Source: Antilocapra americana (lineage: Eukaryota; Chordata; Mammalia; Artiodactyla; Antilocapridae). Taken from it: 64,000 nucleotides of DNA. The stretch's first letter is position 1, and each line of letters begins with the position of its first letter. The notes under the pieces are model-generated. The model made no database searches. It saw only the letters and a program-made list of their open reading frames with translations, and was not told the origin of the DNA. Below, in pieces: positions 44,322 to 56,385 of the stretch. The position numbers and the translations under genes were made by a program. Location: NCBI GenBank assembly GCA_007570785.1, contig ML660211.1:5306463-5370462 (forward strand), in the 5' to 3' direction.

Positions 44322-44537
44322 TTGTTGTTGTTGTTGTTTAGTCAGTAAGTCATATCCAACTTATTGTGACCCCATGAACTGTAGCATGCCAGGCTCTTCT
44401 GTTCATGGGATTTTTCAGACAAGAATACTGGTGTAGGTTGCCTTGCCTTCTCCAGGGGATCTTCCCCACCCAGAGATCAATCCCATGTCTCCTGCCTTGG
44501 CAAGTGGATTGCTTACCATTGAGTCACCTGGGAAGCC
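44322..44537 (-). mobile_element. Bov-tA SINE inside the L1 tail
   Basis: (TTG)n start, body catgggatttttcagacaag, end gagtcacctgggaagcc. Confidence 0.93.
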
Positions 44538-44751
44538 ATATATATTACCACATATATGTATGAATCATATATATTATGATTATCATATATATATATGAAT
44601 CACTTTGAAGTGATTATATGTGATATTATATATGAAGTGATATATGTGATTATATGTGATAATATATATGAAGCCATATATATTATCATATATATGTATG
44701 AATCATATATATCATATATATGAATCATATATAATTATCATATATATATAA
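44532..44751. repeat. AT-rich rearranged block with direct and inverted repeats
   Basis: The 43 bases at 44,532-44,574 recur at 44,670-44,712 with two differences. Both copies begin gaagcc, the end of the SINE. An inverted pair, aatcactt/aagtgatt, lies at 44,598-44,605 and 44,608-44,615. The rest is TATA-type low complexity. Confidence 0.88.
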
Positions 44752-44815
44752 ATCACTTTGTTCTACACTTGAAGGTAAAACAACATCAATAGAAAATTTA
44801 ATTGTAATAAAGAAT
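44752..44815 (+). mobile_element. Old L1 3' end, right part
   Basis: aatcactttgttctacactt then gtaaaacaacatcaatagaa, the terminal block of the L1 tail begun at 44,085. Confidence 0.75.
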
Positions 44816-47527
44816 AGAATTTATCCTGGAGATACTAGCATTTTTATCTTACATTATTTATGTAAAAATAATTCTTTGTAAAGATTACTCATGTTTTGAG
44901 TACAAAGAAACAAGCACTTACTTAGTCTATTCAAAGGTGAACATTCTTGTAGAATAGATATATGTCCAACAACTCATAAATATTTATAGATTCTTAAGCA
45001 AAGAAACACAAAGAAAATTGAATTTTATGATCACAGTCTTGCTAGCAGTTCAAAAGTATCAAGTTCTGCTTTGAGAACTCAGTCTCTGGTTTATTTTTGA
45101 AAGATTTGGGTAAAATAACATATATTAAATTTTAAGCAAATAAGGAATTTTGCCACTAAAATGTAAGTTGTTTTATCACCTGTATTCCCTGGATCTGAAG
45201 AATATACTGTTTAAATTTTCATGCTGGAGAGTTTTTAAAAGTAATTTTTGTCTTTTATTCTAAGACTGTGGCACGTCCTGGAAGCTTTAAAAAATCCAGA
45301 AGAACCAGATGCATATTATAAACTTTAAAAGGAATATGAACACAATTAGACACCAGACAAGTACAAAGAAATTAACAGTAGAGCATTAAAGTGTATTCTC
45401 TCAGACTTTTAATATGCTAAATGTCTCTGTTCATAACATTGATGGTATCTTTTTTGGCATGCTACTGGCTGAGCATAATTATCAGAGGCTATAAAATGTA
45501 CTTGTTTTGAAAGAACAGCTTTTATAAATTATGAAGAATTTTCTTCAAAGGTAGTATTAGCATTAATTTGTAACAACATGGTAGCACATTTATCTATTTA
45601 AACACTAAGAAACTTCCAAATTAAAAAGAAATAAGAATGTTGACTAGTAGAGTTGTTTTTGCTTATTATGTGCTATGGTGTCTTATGCATGCTGAATATT
45701 TTTTTCCTTTCCTTGATTTTCTTCTTTGTTACAAGTTTATGCAGTATTGAAAAGTGACGTCTAGCTACTGACATTCATAGGCTTCAAATTTAAAGGCTCT
45801 TATTTGTAAAGAATACTAACATATATGTAATTTTTTACAAATGGAATACCTAGGCTACATTTATTTATGATCGCTTTGTTATGTCATTTCTTCCATGCTT
45901 CTTTTTTCTTTTTTTGATCTAATAAAGATCCATGATCACCCTTCTACCAATATTACTTCATTTGAATACTTTGGGAGATCTATATGAAAGAATTGTAAAA
46001 TAAAATACAGTATATAGAGTTATGAATTTATCTTATTGGGTATCAATTACACAACATAAGGCTTCAAAATGAATGACAGCAAAATCAGATGAACTGTATG
46101 CTTAAAGATCATTTAGGAACAGCAATAAACACAAGCAAATCCACTAAAAAACGTGTTTTGAAATACATCAGTTTTTTAAGTCATTCATTCTGAATCTACA
46201 TGCTGTTTTGATCACATTTTAAAAATAGAGGAATATGAACCCAGTGGCTCATATTCCAATGGTTAAGGTATTTTTCTTTAGTTCATTTTTAAGCATATTA
46301 AACTTTTTTCATAGGTATCTAAGAATCTAAAGGACTTTGTGCGTTTTTGTTCTCCTTAATTTGGTATTACATTTCTCTTAAGGGTAAGTTTTTCAATTAG
46401 GAACAGCTTTACCCTTAAGCTTATTATCTACTTGGTATAGAACATTTCAATTTTAATTTTGCTAATCAGTGCATTTGGAAAGATCCCTCCAACCTTTCTC
46501 AGCTATACTAAGCTATCTAAAGCAACTTGTTTTCTCTAAGAATTATGCTAATATTTTGTTGGCCTTTATATTATGTAGGTTCAAATATGAAAAATATCCT
46601 TAGGATTCTTGTTAAATTTGTGTTTTAGTTACTAAGAACTGTTTAAATTTTTATAGTGTTGTATTATTAATTGAATTTTTTCTCCATGGTTTGCAAACTT
46701 GAAAGAACTGCTGTCTAATAAATGTTTAGGTCTTAGTATCAATTTTTTGTTGAATAAAAAAATACCTTGAAGATTTAGACAGAGTGATGCCACAATAATG
46801 CCAAGTCCATGTAATTCCTGGCCTGATTGTACCACTACTGGACACTTACTGAATCAGATCTTCCTGTGATGTGTGATGTGTGTTGTGGCCTGGAAGAAAA
46901 TGATGAACAGGTCAAATAAAGTTGAGAGAAAGAAAGAGAGATGACTAAAATATCTAAGCATTAACACCCAACTGCTGATAGGTAGCATTAGATTAAAAAA
47001 AAAGTTTTCAAGTAATGCATGTTTACTTTTTTCTTGCCCCCCAAAATATCTACCAAAAACATATATGACTACCTTAACTGAGCAACTTATGACTCAACAA
47101 TAAAGAACTGCCTCATCAACAGTATTAATAGTACCACAAATGGAAAACATTAGTGTGAAATGGAAAGAAGTCTCAAGAAAAATTGTAAGTGTTTTACTTG
47201 TTTCTCTTTTGTATACATGTTAAAATAGTCATACTGAGCTACATGAGGGAGAGCTTTTTTTTTTACGTTCTGTTCAACAGTCTCTCTTAAGCATCTACAA
47301 AAATTTATCTATTGTGTGATTTTAAAATGTCATTTCTTTTTTAACCCCTTCTAACTTCTGCCCTCATTCCACATTTCAGTAAATACTTCTTGATAATATT
47401 AGGTACGAAACAATTTGTGAAGAGGTAACAGAACTTTAAAATTGTTTTCTAATCTGCAAAGAATTTTTTTTGTTATTTTGTATTTTTATTCTACTAGTTT
47501 TCTCGATTTTTGAAAGAGTTTTCATTA
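44816..47527. other. Repeat-poor 2.7-kb stretch
   Basis: No SINE, BovB or recent L1, and no coding pattern. Short tandem tgtgatg repeats lie near 46,866-46,882. Frames are all below 70 codons and lack recognisable motifs. Confidence 0.5.
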
Positions 47528-49385
47528 TTCTGTTGTTGTTCAGACACTCAGTTGTGTCTGACTCTTTGTGATCCCATGGAAGATATTATGCCAGGCTTCA
47601 ATGGCCTTTACCATCTCCCAGAAGTTTTTTAAACTCATGTCCATTGAGTTGGTGATGCCATCCAACAGTCTCACCCTCTGCCGTTCCCTTCTCCTTCTGC
47701 CTTCAATCTTTCCCAGCATCAGGGTCTTTTCTAATAAATTGGCTCTTTACATCAGGTGGCCAAAATATTGGAACTTCAGCTTCATGATCAGTCTTTTCAA
47801 TGGATATTCAGGACTGACTTCCTTTAAGATTGACTGGTTGGATCTCCCTGCTGTCCAAGGGACTCTCAAGTCTTCTCCAACCCCACAATTTGAAAGCATC
47901 AATGCTTTGGCATTCAGCCTTCCTTATGGTCCAACTCTCACAACCATACTAGAAAAACTACAGCTTTGGCTATACAGATATTTTTAGGCAAAGTAATGTC
48001 TCTGGGTTTTTAATATGCTAAGTTTGTCACAGCTTTGCTTCCAAGGAGCAAATGTCTTTTAATTTCATGGCTGAAGTCACCATCTGCAGTGATTTTGGAG
48101 CCCAAGAAAATAAAATGTGTCACTGTCTCCATTACTTCCTCTTCTATTTGCTGTGACATGAGGGACCAGAGGCCATGATCTTTGTTTTTTGAATGTTGAG
48201 TTTTAAGCCAGCTTTTTCATTCTCCTTTTTCACCTTCATTCAGAGGCTCTTTAATCCTTCCTTACTTTCTGCCATAAGGGTATTGTCATCTGCATATCTG
48301 AAGTTATTGATATTTCTCCCAGCAATCTTGATTCCAGCTTGTGCTTCATCCAGCCCGGCATTTCACAAGATGTATTCTGTATATAAGTTAAATAAATAAG
48401 GTGACAATATACAGCTTTGACATATTGTCTGGTTCTAACTGTTGCTTCTTGACCTGCATACAGGTTTCTCAGGAGGTAGGTAAGGTGGTCTGGTATTCCC
48501 ATCTCTTGAAGAATTTTCCACAATTTGTTGTGATCCACAGATTCAAACCTTTAGCATAGACACTGAAGCAGAAGTAGATGTTTTTCTATAATTCTTTTGC
48601 TTTTTCTATAATCCAATGGGTGTTGGCAATTTGCTCTGCATTTTCTAAATCCAGCTTGAACATCTGGAAGTTCTCTGTTCAAGTACTGTTGAAGCCTAGG
48701 TTGGAGCATTTGGAATGAAAACTGATCTTTTCCAGTCCTGTGGCCACTACTGAGTTTTCCAAATTTGCTGGCATATTGATTGCATTATTTTAGCAGTAGC
48801 ATCTTTTAGGATTTGAAATACCGCAACTGGAATTCCATCAACTCCATAAGCTTTGTTTGTAGTGATGCTTCCCAAGGCCCACTTGACTTCACATTTCAAG
48901 ATATCTCACTCTAGGTGAGTGATCACACCATTGTGATTATCTGGGTCATGAAGATATTTTTTATATAGCTCTTCTGCATGTTTGTGTCACCTCTTCTTAA
49001 TATCTTTCTGCTTCTGTTAGGTCCATATCATTTCTGTCTTTTACTGTGCCCATTTTTGCATGAAATGTTCCCTTAGTATCTTAATTTTCTTAAAAAAATC
49101 TCTAGTGTTTCCCATTTCGCCCCCCCCCCCCCAGTTTCTTTGCATTGTTCAGTTTGGAAGGCTTTCTTATCTCTCCTTGCTATTCTTTGGAATTCTTCAT
49201 TCAGATGGGTATATCTTTTCTTTTCTCCTTTGTCTTTTGCTTCTCTTCTTTTCTCAGCTATTTTTTAGGCTCCTCAGAGAAAGTTTTTTTTCTTTTTGCA
49301 TTTCTTTTTCTTTGGGATGGTCTTGATCACTACTCCTGTACAATGATACAAACCTCCATCCATAGTTCCATAATTATCCTAATAT
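47528..49385 (-). mobile_element. BovB, long antisense copy (tail to linker)
   Basis: Runs from ttgttgttcagacactcagt through the C-terminal ORF, the RT region (antisense frame 48,251-48,538 carries the YADD-to-motif-A segment in eroded form) and into the linker near ccatccatagttccataa. About 90 bases of the RT region are missing near 48,705. A run of 13 C sits at 49,120-49,132. Confidence 0.93.
49120..49132. repeat. Poly-C run (13)
   Basis: Uninterrupted C homopolymer in the BovB linker, where the family has mixed pyrimidine sequence. It could also be a sequencing-length artefact. Confidence 0.95.
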
Positions 49386-49859
49386 CATATTTTTCTAACT
49401 TAATTTTTTACTGATAGTTTTAAAAGCAATCCTACATAAACTAAAAAATAGTTAATAATATTTACCTTCCCCTTTAAACCTCCCCCTTTAGCCACTTTTA
49501 TTTGCATTGTCTTACTCAGACATATAATGCTCAACACATTCTCATCTGAAAACCTCTCTATGTGTGAGTCTTAGCTCTACAATTAAACATATGAAATGTT
49601 CAACATGAATTTTCTCTCTTTTTGTTGAGATAATTGTCATCTTCTCTTTGATTCCTTGGGAAAGGCACAAGTACACAGCTTTCCCTGATTTCCAGCACAT
49701 TTCTCTGTGCCCTCAAGACCTGAAGGACAGCATGATGGATAAACTATTTTTGACTGGCACTTTAGTCTTAAGTGAATAAAAATTTCAGCAGCCTGATGTT
49801 AGTCCAGTTTTCTTGCTCTTATCGAGAAAGGAGAAAATTCCTAATTCTCCCTTAAATTA
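49386..49859. other. Unassigned spacer
   Basis: About 470 bases with no recognised element. Confidence 0.5.
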
Positions 49860-50055
49860 TTCTATTATTTCTTATCATCCATTACATGCAACAGTTTATA
49901 ATACACTATATATTTTAGTTATTTATCATTTTCTTTTGTATTTATATTTATTGTCTGTTCTCCCAATAGACTACAAGTTACACATATGCTACAGCTGTAT
50001 TTACTAGATAATGCCTATTACATAGTAAGCACTAAAAATATTGAATAATAAGTGA
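49860..50055 (+). mobile_element. L2 3' end fossil
   Basis: attgtctgttctcccaatag, actacaagttacac and cctattacatagtaagcact follow the sense L2 3' end in order. Ancient mammalian LINE. Confidence 0.6.
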
Positions 50056-50184
50056 CAGTATGTATACTTTGATAGATTCATTGATAACAATATTTAATTT
50101 TTCATTTTGAGAAATTTCCACTTTATAACTACAAAAGGAAGCAGAAGGTGTGTTAGCTATAAAGTCTTAGAAGTAATTCCCACA

Positions 50185-50262
50185 AGCTGCAACCAGAGAA
50201 AACCCACACATAGTAATAAGATTCAACACAACCGAAGATAAATAAATAAATAAATATTTTTA
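50185..50262 (+). mobile_element. CHR SINE 3' end
   Basis: gcaaccagagaaaacccaca to cacaaccgaagataaataaa with an (AAAT)n tail. 5'-truncated. Confidence 0.75.
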
Positions 50263-50404
50263 AAAAGAAGTAATGTTGCTAGCATTTAAGTTCAAATTGA
50301 CAGTGGAAATTCTTGAGGTTCCAGATTTATTTTTGTCACTCTTTTGTGGTTGGAAAAGAAAACTATTTAACTTTTTTCAAATAATAAAAAGCCTCTTTCT
50401 TCTG

Positions 50405-50520
50405 ACTGCACTGTGAGACATTTGGGATCTTAGTTTATGAACCAAGATCAAACCCACAACCCCTGCATTGGGAATGGTGAGTCTTAACCACTGGACCATC
50501 AAGGAATTCTCTTCTCAAAT
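50405..50520 (-). mobile_element. tRNA-derived SINE head, antisense
   Basis: gtttatgaaccaagatcaaa, acccctgcattgggaatggt and taaccactggaccatcaagg are the antisense of the ART2/CHR-type head. 50,521-50,820 is unassigned. Confidence 0.75.
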
Positions 50521-51376
50521 AGTTTAGACAGTGTTTCCATGGAGAAAGTCTCTGTAATTAAACAAACGCTTGTAATTTTCTTTCCAAAGTGCTTCTAAAT
50601 ACAAAAAGACCTTGAGGAATATCTTCTTCTTTAGGGGGAAGCTGATTCTGCTCATATTCTCAAACTACATCTTCTATTTTACCTAGATGTACTAGGTCAT
50701 TAACTATAGTTTGATTTTTTAAACTAGAATTTTGTGTTATTATGCATGCCATTCCAACTACAAATGGAAGATTTGTGCTTCTCAGTTTGTCTGAACTGCT
50801 TGCTATCTACCAAGCAAGAATAAACTTACCAACATCTGTCCAAAGCAGTAAAAAAATTTATGACCAGCATTGGCCCAAGATGGCAGTCTGTCTGTTGGAA
50901 AAGAAAACTCAATAAGTGAGCTGAATAGTAGAATAAACACAGCTGAAGGGCAATTTGGCTAGCTACTAGATTGAATCGATGAACTCTCTGAAAGTGGTTG
51001 ATCAATCATCCTAGCTTTTACAGTAACCCCCTTTATTTCCTGCTGATTTAGCAGCATAAGGGGACAAAAATGCCCAGTGGCAGTCTTGGCATCCAATTTA
51101 ACGGAACCGTAACTTGTTTCCTGGTGGCAACCTTTCTCCCTTGGGAATAGAACTCACTGAGTCCAATATTACAGGAATGGGTGGGAAGGGGGGATATGAC
51201 AGCAGATTGTTTGGCTTTGGAGTGAAAGAGTCATATCCCATCTCCTGAACCGTGGGATCCATACATTCTAATAATGGGAGAAAGACCATCAGATACCAAG
51301 TACTAGCTGAAGACATACAGGACATGATCAGACTCAAGATTTTATTTCTCCAAGATGGTCCCATAACTAAGACTAT

Positions 51377-51599
51377 GGTGTGCTGTGCTGTGCTGTGCTT
51401 AGTCGCTCAGTCATATCTGACTCTTTGCAACCCCATAGACTGCAGCCAACCAGGATCCTTGTCCATGGGAATTCTTTAGGCAAGTAAACTGGAGTGGTTT
51501 CCCATGCTCTCCTCCAGGGGATCTTCCCAACCCAGAGATCTAACCCAGGTCTCCCACATTGCAGACAGATTCTTTACTGTCTGAGCCCCCAGGGAAGTC
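51377..51599 (-). mobile_element. Bov-tA SINE inside ERVL
   Basis: Starts with four tandem gtgct-like units, then tagtcgctcagtcatatctg. Ends gcccccagggaagtcc. The flanks share taactaagactat/taactagaactat (51,364-51,376 and 51,600-51,612). Confidence 0.93.
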
Positions 51600-52983
51600 C
51601 TAACTAGAACTATAGCAGCCTATCTCACAATTTTCTCGAACAACTGCTTCAGGTTGATGAAACATGTTGCACCAATGAATTTGTGGCTATGAGCTGACTG
51701 CTCTAATTTCTTCGCTATAAAGCATGTTCTTTGGAGATGCTGTATGATATACTCTGGCAATGGATACGGCTTTCTGTAAGTTTATGAATGGTGGTGCTGG
51801 CAGAAACACCAGGGGAAGTAAGGAAATATTGTATCTCTATGGACACGTACTCCAAACTTTTGCTCTCTCTGTAATGAGAGGAGCCCCAAACAATCAATCT
51901 GTTGGAAGATGCTTGGCTAGAACTCGGCAAAATGTGCCAAGTAGATCTCACTGTTGGCCTCTATCATTTGCAGACTGAGCACTTGGCAATGACAGTAGCC
52001 AGATCAGTTTTGGTACAAAAATATTATAAAGTTGATCCTATGCATGGCTTCCGTCTTTGTTTTCATGGCCACTGTGTCTATGTCCATTGAGCAAGCACCA
52101 ATATGACTGGGGAAAGAGTGAGCAGTCACATTTTCCTTCTGTTTACTGAAAGCCTTGTTTACTTTACAGCCATCCATTTTCATTTAACTGGGATACTATA
52201 TTATTTTAGATCTAGTCTGACTAAAAACCTACAGCAGGATAGTGGATAATTCTCAAAGACTAACAAAAACCCTGCAATTTGCAAGAGGCTTAGGAAAGAT
52301 CCACCAACTGCCTTGGAATACAATAGCAGGCAGCTGTTGACAAGAAGCCATTGAAGTCGCAATACAATTGGGGTTTAAGCTTCTTTAAAGGTAATGGGAC
52401 ACACAGTAAGGTCAATGAATTCCATAGACATGAACCCATGGCTTCTCCTTCTTTTCTGTAAAATACAGTTTCTTGGTCATAAAAATAAGTCATTCTGTAA
52501 GCTCAACAATGTGGTTTGAACAAAAGCATGTGGGTAAGAAGGTAAGTCCATACATAAATACACAGCAAGTTATCTTCTCAGAAAGGAAAATTTCCTGCTT
52601 CATTCCTTAGTGAAATGGGTTCAATGTAGTCAACCTGCCACCAGGCGGCTCACTTTTTCCTCAAGTGAGTATTTCTACTTAGGAAGCTTAGGTTGGCAGG
52701 TGGGGCTCTAAGATAAATTGAAGTTTGAGCCTGTGACTAATTGAAAGAAAAAATGGAGTTTTTCTCATCTACATATGAATGTTCCCTTAACTTGGTGAGA
52801 TGGATCTCATAAATGGAGTCTATTTTTCCTTTCCATAAATCTGGGCAGGTCTATGGTTCTGTTAAGCCAGTTGAATGTTAATAAATTGGGGATTTCTCAC
52901 TTTCTACTTTTGGAAGATGTTTGCCATCTTGTGAAAAAATTCTTTTGTATGTATGGTAACTCCTTTGAGACCATGTAATATTC

Positions 52984-53185
52984 AGGCTTCCCAGGTGGTT
53001 TGGTGGTAAATCTGCTTGCCAATGCAGGAGATGTGGGTTCTATCCCTGGGTCAGGAAGATTCCCTAGAAGAGGAAATGACAACCCGCTCCAGTATTCTTG
53101 CCTGAAGAGAAATACCATGGACAGAGGATCCTGGTGGGCTACAGTCCACGAGACCACAAAGAGCTGGACGTGGATGAGAAATTGA
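52984..53185 (+). mobile_element. Bov-tA SINE inside ERVL
   Basis: aggcttcccaggtggtttgg to agctggacgtggatgaga. Sense copy, moderately diverged. Confidence 0.92.
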
Positions 53186-54180
53186 GTGTGAATATGAGAA
53201 CAGCTTGGAACTTGGGAGTTTAGAATAGTAACCGATGACATCAGCATAGTGAGGTGAAGAAGTTAGTTTGCAAAATTTCAATGGGAAACTGTAATGCTCA
53301 AGTCTCTGGAAACTGTTGACCAGAGAAGCTGCTAAATAGCTTATGATTGTTCATATGCCTGATCACTGTGAAATCTAATTAATGCTCTCTCCTCACTTTC
53401 ACCCCACAAGCCTGATATGCATTCCTAATATAAACTCTTGAAAGGAAAAAGGGTCTTTTGAGATGTTGTTTCTGGCTTCTCCTTTGCAATCAACAAAGCC
53501 TATAGATGTGACTGGTAGTGATGCAGACTTGGCAACCAGCAGAACAGATTAGCATAGCTTCACATCGAATACTCATCCTGAAGGGTTCAATTAAGTACTT
53601 CTCACAAAGACAACCTGCCCCCCATCTTCCAAGTTCCTATTCATTTGAAAAAATCTTAGCCATTGCTAATGAATTAATGTAGATTGTTACTTAAAGCCAT
53701 TTATCAACCCCAAATGTTATGAGCAACTAAAAGTATTGCTGGAAATTCTGTCCCCTGAAAGGCCCTCTTTATCCATTATCTTTTAGGGATACTCATTACT
53801 TCTCAGTATGTATATATTGTACCAGTCAGATAATTCCCACTAGCACCAGTGCACAGTGAAGATTCATCTATAAACCAGGCTTATCTCTTCTTTCTTTTCT
53901 TCTCAATTACCTGCTCATAGTGAATTTCCCTAGGTATGTGGGTTGGAGGGAATGTTGACAAAACAGCAGGGATAGATGCCATGGAAGTCTGGGCCAGCAG
54001 TTGTGAAGTTTTTCCCTTCTAGATCTGGTGGTACATAAACGATTTCAATTTTGCAAGAGATAACTGTTGTGCATGACCAATTTCATGATCCTGTAGATTA
54101 GATAAAATTTATTTCAACAGGGAAAATTTCGTTTGTTTTATGATTGGTGTCACTTGGAAATATATATAGTTTTATTGAAG

Positions 54181-54437
54181 CACAGCTGCAAACCAGAAGC
54201 TGCTTTTCAAATGGAAAACAGTTGTAATACATAAAATCTTTCAGGGTCTAAAGTATGAGTTTCATATTGTCCAAGGCTTGACATAGAACCATAGACATTT
54301 TCAACGTCATTGGTTAGTTAAATGAAAAGTATGATAGTCTGGCTTTGTAGTGAAAAAGTCTCTTGTGTTTACCTAGAAGGTAAGTTAGAGAAGCATACTC
54401 AAATATATTCTGCTTCACTTCCTAAATTAAAACCATT
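54181..54437. other. Unassigned spacer
   Basis: No recognised element. It may be the continuation of the ERVL fossil. Confidence 0.4.
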
Positions 54438-54755
54438 TTGGGCTTCCCTGGTGGTGCAGTGGATGAGATTCCACCTATCAGTGCAGCGGGCATGGATTCG
54501 ATCCTTGATACAGGAAGATCCCACATGCCATGGAACAACTAAGTCTGTGTGCCATAACTACTGAGCCCATGCTCCAGGATCTGCAAGCTGCAACTACCAA
54601 AGCCTAGATCCCTAGAGTCTATGTTCTGCAACAAGAGAGGCCACTACAAGGAGAAGCCCATGGGCTGCAATGAAGAGTAGCCCTTACTTTCCACAACTAG
54701 AGAAAGCCAGCACAAAGCAATGAAGATGCAACCCAGACAAAAATAAAATAAATAA
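54438..54755 (+). mobile_element. CHR-type SINE
   Basis: gggcttccctggtggtgcag, gcaacaagagaggccactac and aactagagaaagccagcaca, with an AATA-rich tail. Near full length. Confidence 0.88.
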
Positions 54756-55311
54756 TAATGTATTTATTTATATAAACAATGATTTATATTTTATATGTAT
54801 ACAAAGCATTTCATCATGTTTTTTCTGCTTTGGGGTAGCATAAAGTATATGCTTTTTACTTTTTCTTAAAGGGAATATCACTTAATGCCTTCAGACCATG
54901 GAAACTTAGAAAGCTTTCTGCTGTATGGGGTTTTTATACATGCATGGGTTTTATTTCCTCTTCTACACATGCATATAAATGAAGAAGATATCTAGGCTGC
55001 TTTTTATGTCTTGCTCAATAGGCTCCTGTTGATGTTCTGATATCAAGATACTCAATGTCACTGTTGACTATAGCAAAGGCAAAGCATTTGATAGAACAAG
55101 ATGAAAGGCAATGAAAGTGACCATCCTTTCACATGAAGGCAAATTGCTACTAATTTATTTTGTGATAAAATTTTATTAAAATTGTATGCTTGATAGATTT
55201 CTGATGTCAGTTACAGAGACTAAGTATTTGCTCCAGTAAATATATTACATAGAGAATGACAGTTGTGATTGGCATTATCAATTGGTTAACGTGGATATAA
55301 TCATCACTATT
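54756..55311. other. Unassigned spacer
   Basis: About 555 AT-rich bases. Nothing recognised. Confidence 0.5.
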
Positions 55312-56385
55312 CCTCAGTCAGTCTCTCCCATCAGGAAGTTTCCATGAGCCTCTTATCTTTCACCATCAATGGGCAGTCAGACTGAAGACCACAAGCACAG
55401 AAAACAAACCAATCTGATCACATGGGCTACAACCTTGTCTAATTCAATGAAACTATGAGCCATGCCATGTAGGGCCACCCATGAAAGATGGATCATGGGG
55501 GAGAGTTCTGACAAAGCATGGTCTACTGGAGAAGGGAATGTCAAAACACTTCAGTATTCTTGCCTTGAGAACCCCATGAACAGTATGAATAGCTAAAAAG
55601 ATAGGATGCTGAAAGATGAACTCCCCAGGTTGATAGGTGCCCAATATGCTACTGGAGATCAGTGAAGAAATAACTCCAGAAAGAATGAAGAGATGGATCC
55701 AAAGCAAAAACAAAACCCAGTTGTGGATGTGACTGGTGATGGAAGAAAAGTCCAATGCTATAAAGAGCAGTATTGCATAGAAACCTGGAATGTTAGGTCC
55801 ATGAATCAAGGCAAATTGAAAGTGGTCAAACAGGAGATGGCAAGAGTGAACATCAATATTTTAAGGATCAGCAAAATAAAATTGTCTGGAATGGTTGAAT
55901 TTATTCAGATGACCATTATATCTACTACTGTGGGCAAGAATTCCTTAAAAGAAATGGAGTAGCCATCATAGTCAACAAAAGAGTCTGAAAGGTAGTACTT
56001 GGATGCAATCTCAAAAATGACAGAATCATCTCTGCTCCTTTCAAAGGAAAACCATTCAGTATTACAGTAATCCAAGTCTATGTCCTAATGAGTAATGCTG
56101 AAGAAGCTGAAATTGAACAGTTCTATGAAGACCTACAAGACCTTCTATAACTAACTCCCCAAAAGATGTCATTTTCATTATAGGCGACTGGAATGCAAAA
56201 GTAGGAAGTCAAGAGCTACCTGGAATAACAGGCAAATTTGGCCTTGGAGTACAAAATGTGGCAGGTCGAACACTAACAGAGTTTTGCCAAAAGAAAACAC
56301 TGGTCACAGCAAACATTCTCTTCCAACAAGACAAGACTCTACACATGGACATCACCAGATGGTCAATACCAAAATCATATTGAAG
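55312..56385 (+). mobile_element. BovB 5' part, 3'-truncated
   Basis: Sense BovB from the 5' region (cagtctctcccatcaggaag) through the N-terminal ORF (open at 55,693-55,962, with ETWNVRSMNQGKL, the EN N-terminal motif) to the EN core near 56,185, where actggaatgcaaaagtagga encodes DWNAKVG. Frameshifts and stops break the frame. It ends abruptly at gtcaataccaaaatcatatt, lacking the RT and tail. Confidence 0.92.

Larger units (their letters stand above)
50821..54180 (-). pseudogene. Ancient ERVL pol remnant, interrupted by SINEs
   Basis: The whole block reads as antisense ERVL-type pol. Left to right on the plus strand it goes from integrase back toward reverse transcriptase. The clearest part is 51,915-52,110: the minus strand encodes KCSVCK preceded by an ADLAT-like stretch, which is the C-x2-C half of the integrase zinc finger. 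caacctgccaccaggcggct at 52,635 and gtctgggccagcag at 53,988 are further ERVL landmarks. All frames are broken many times. LTRs were not identified. Confidence 0.65.

Noticed and set aside
55453..55809. 118-aa antisense frame
   Set aside because: It is antisense to the BovB 5' region, and the sense strand carries the real endonuclease relic.
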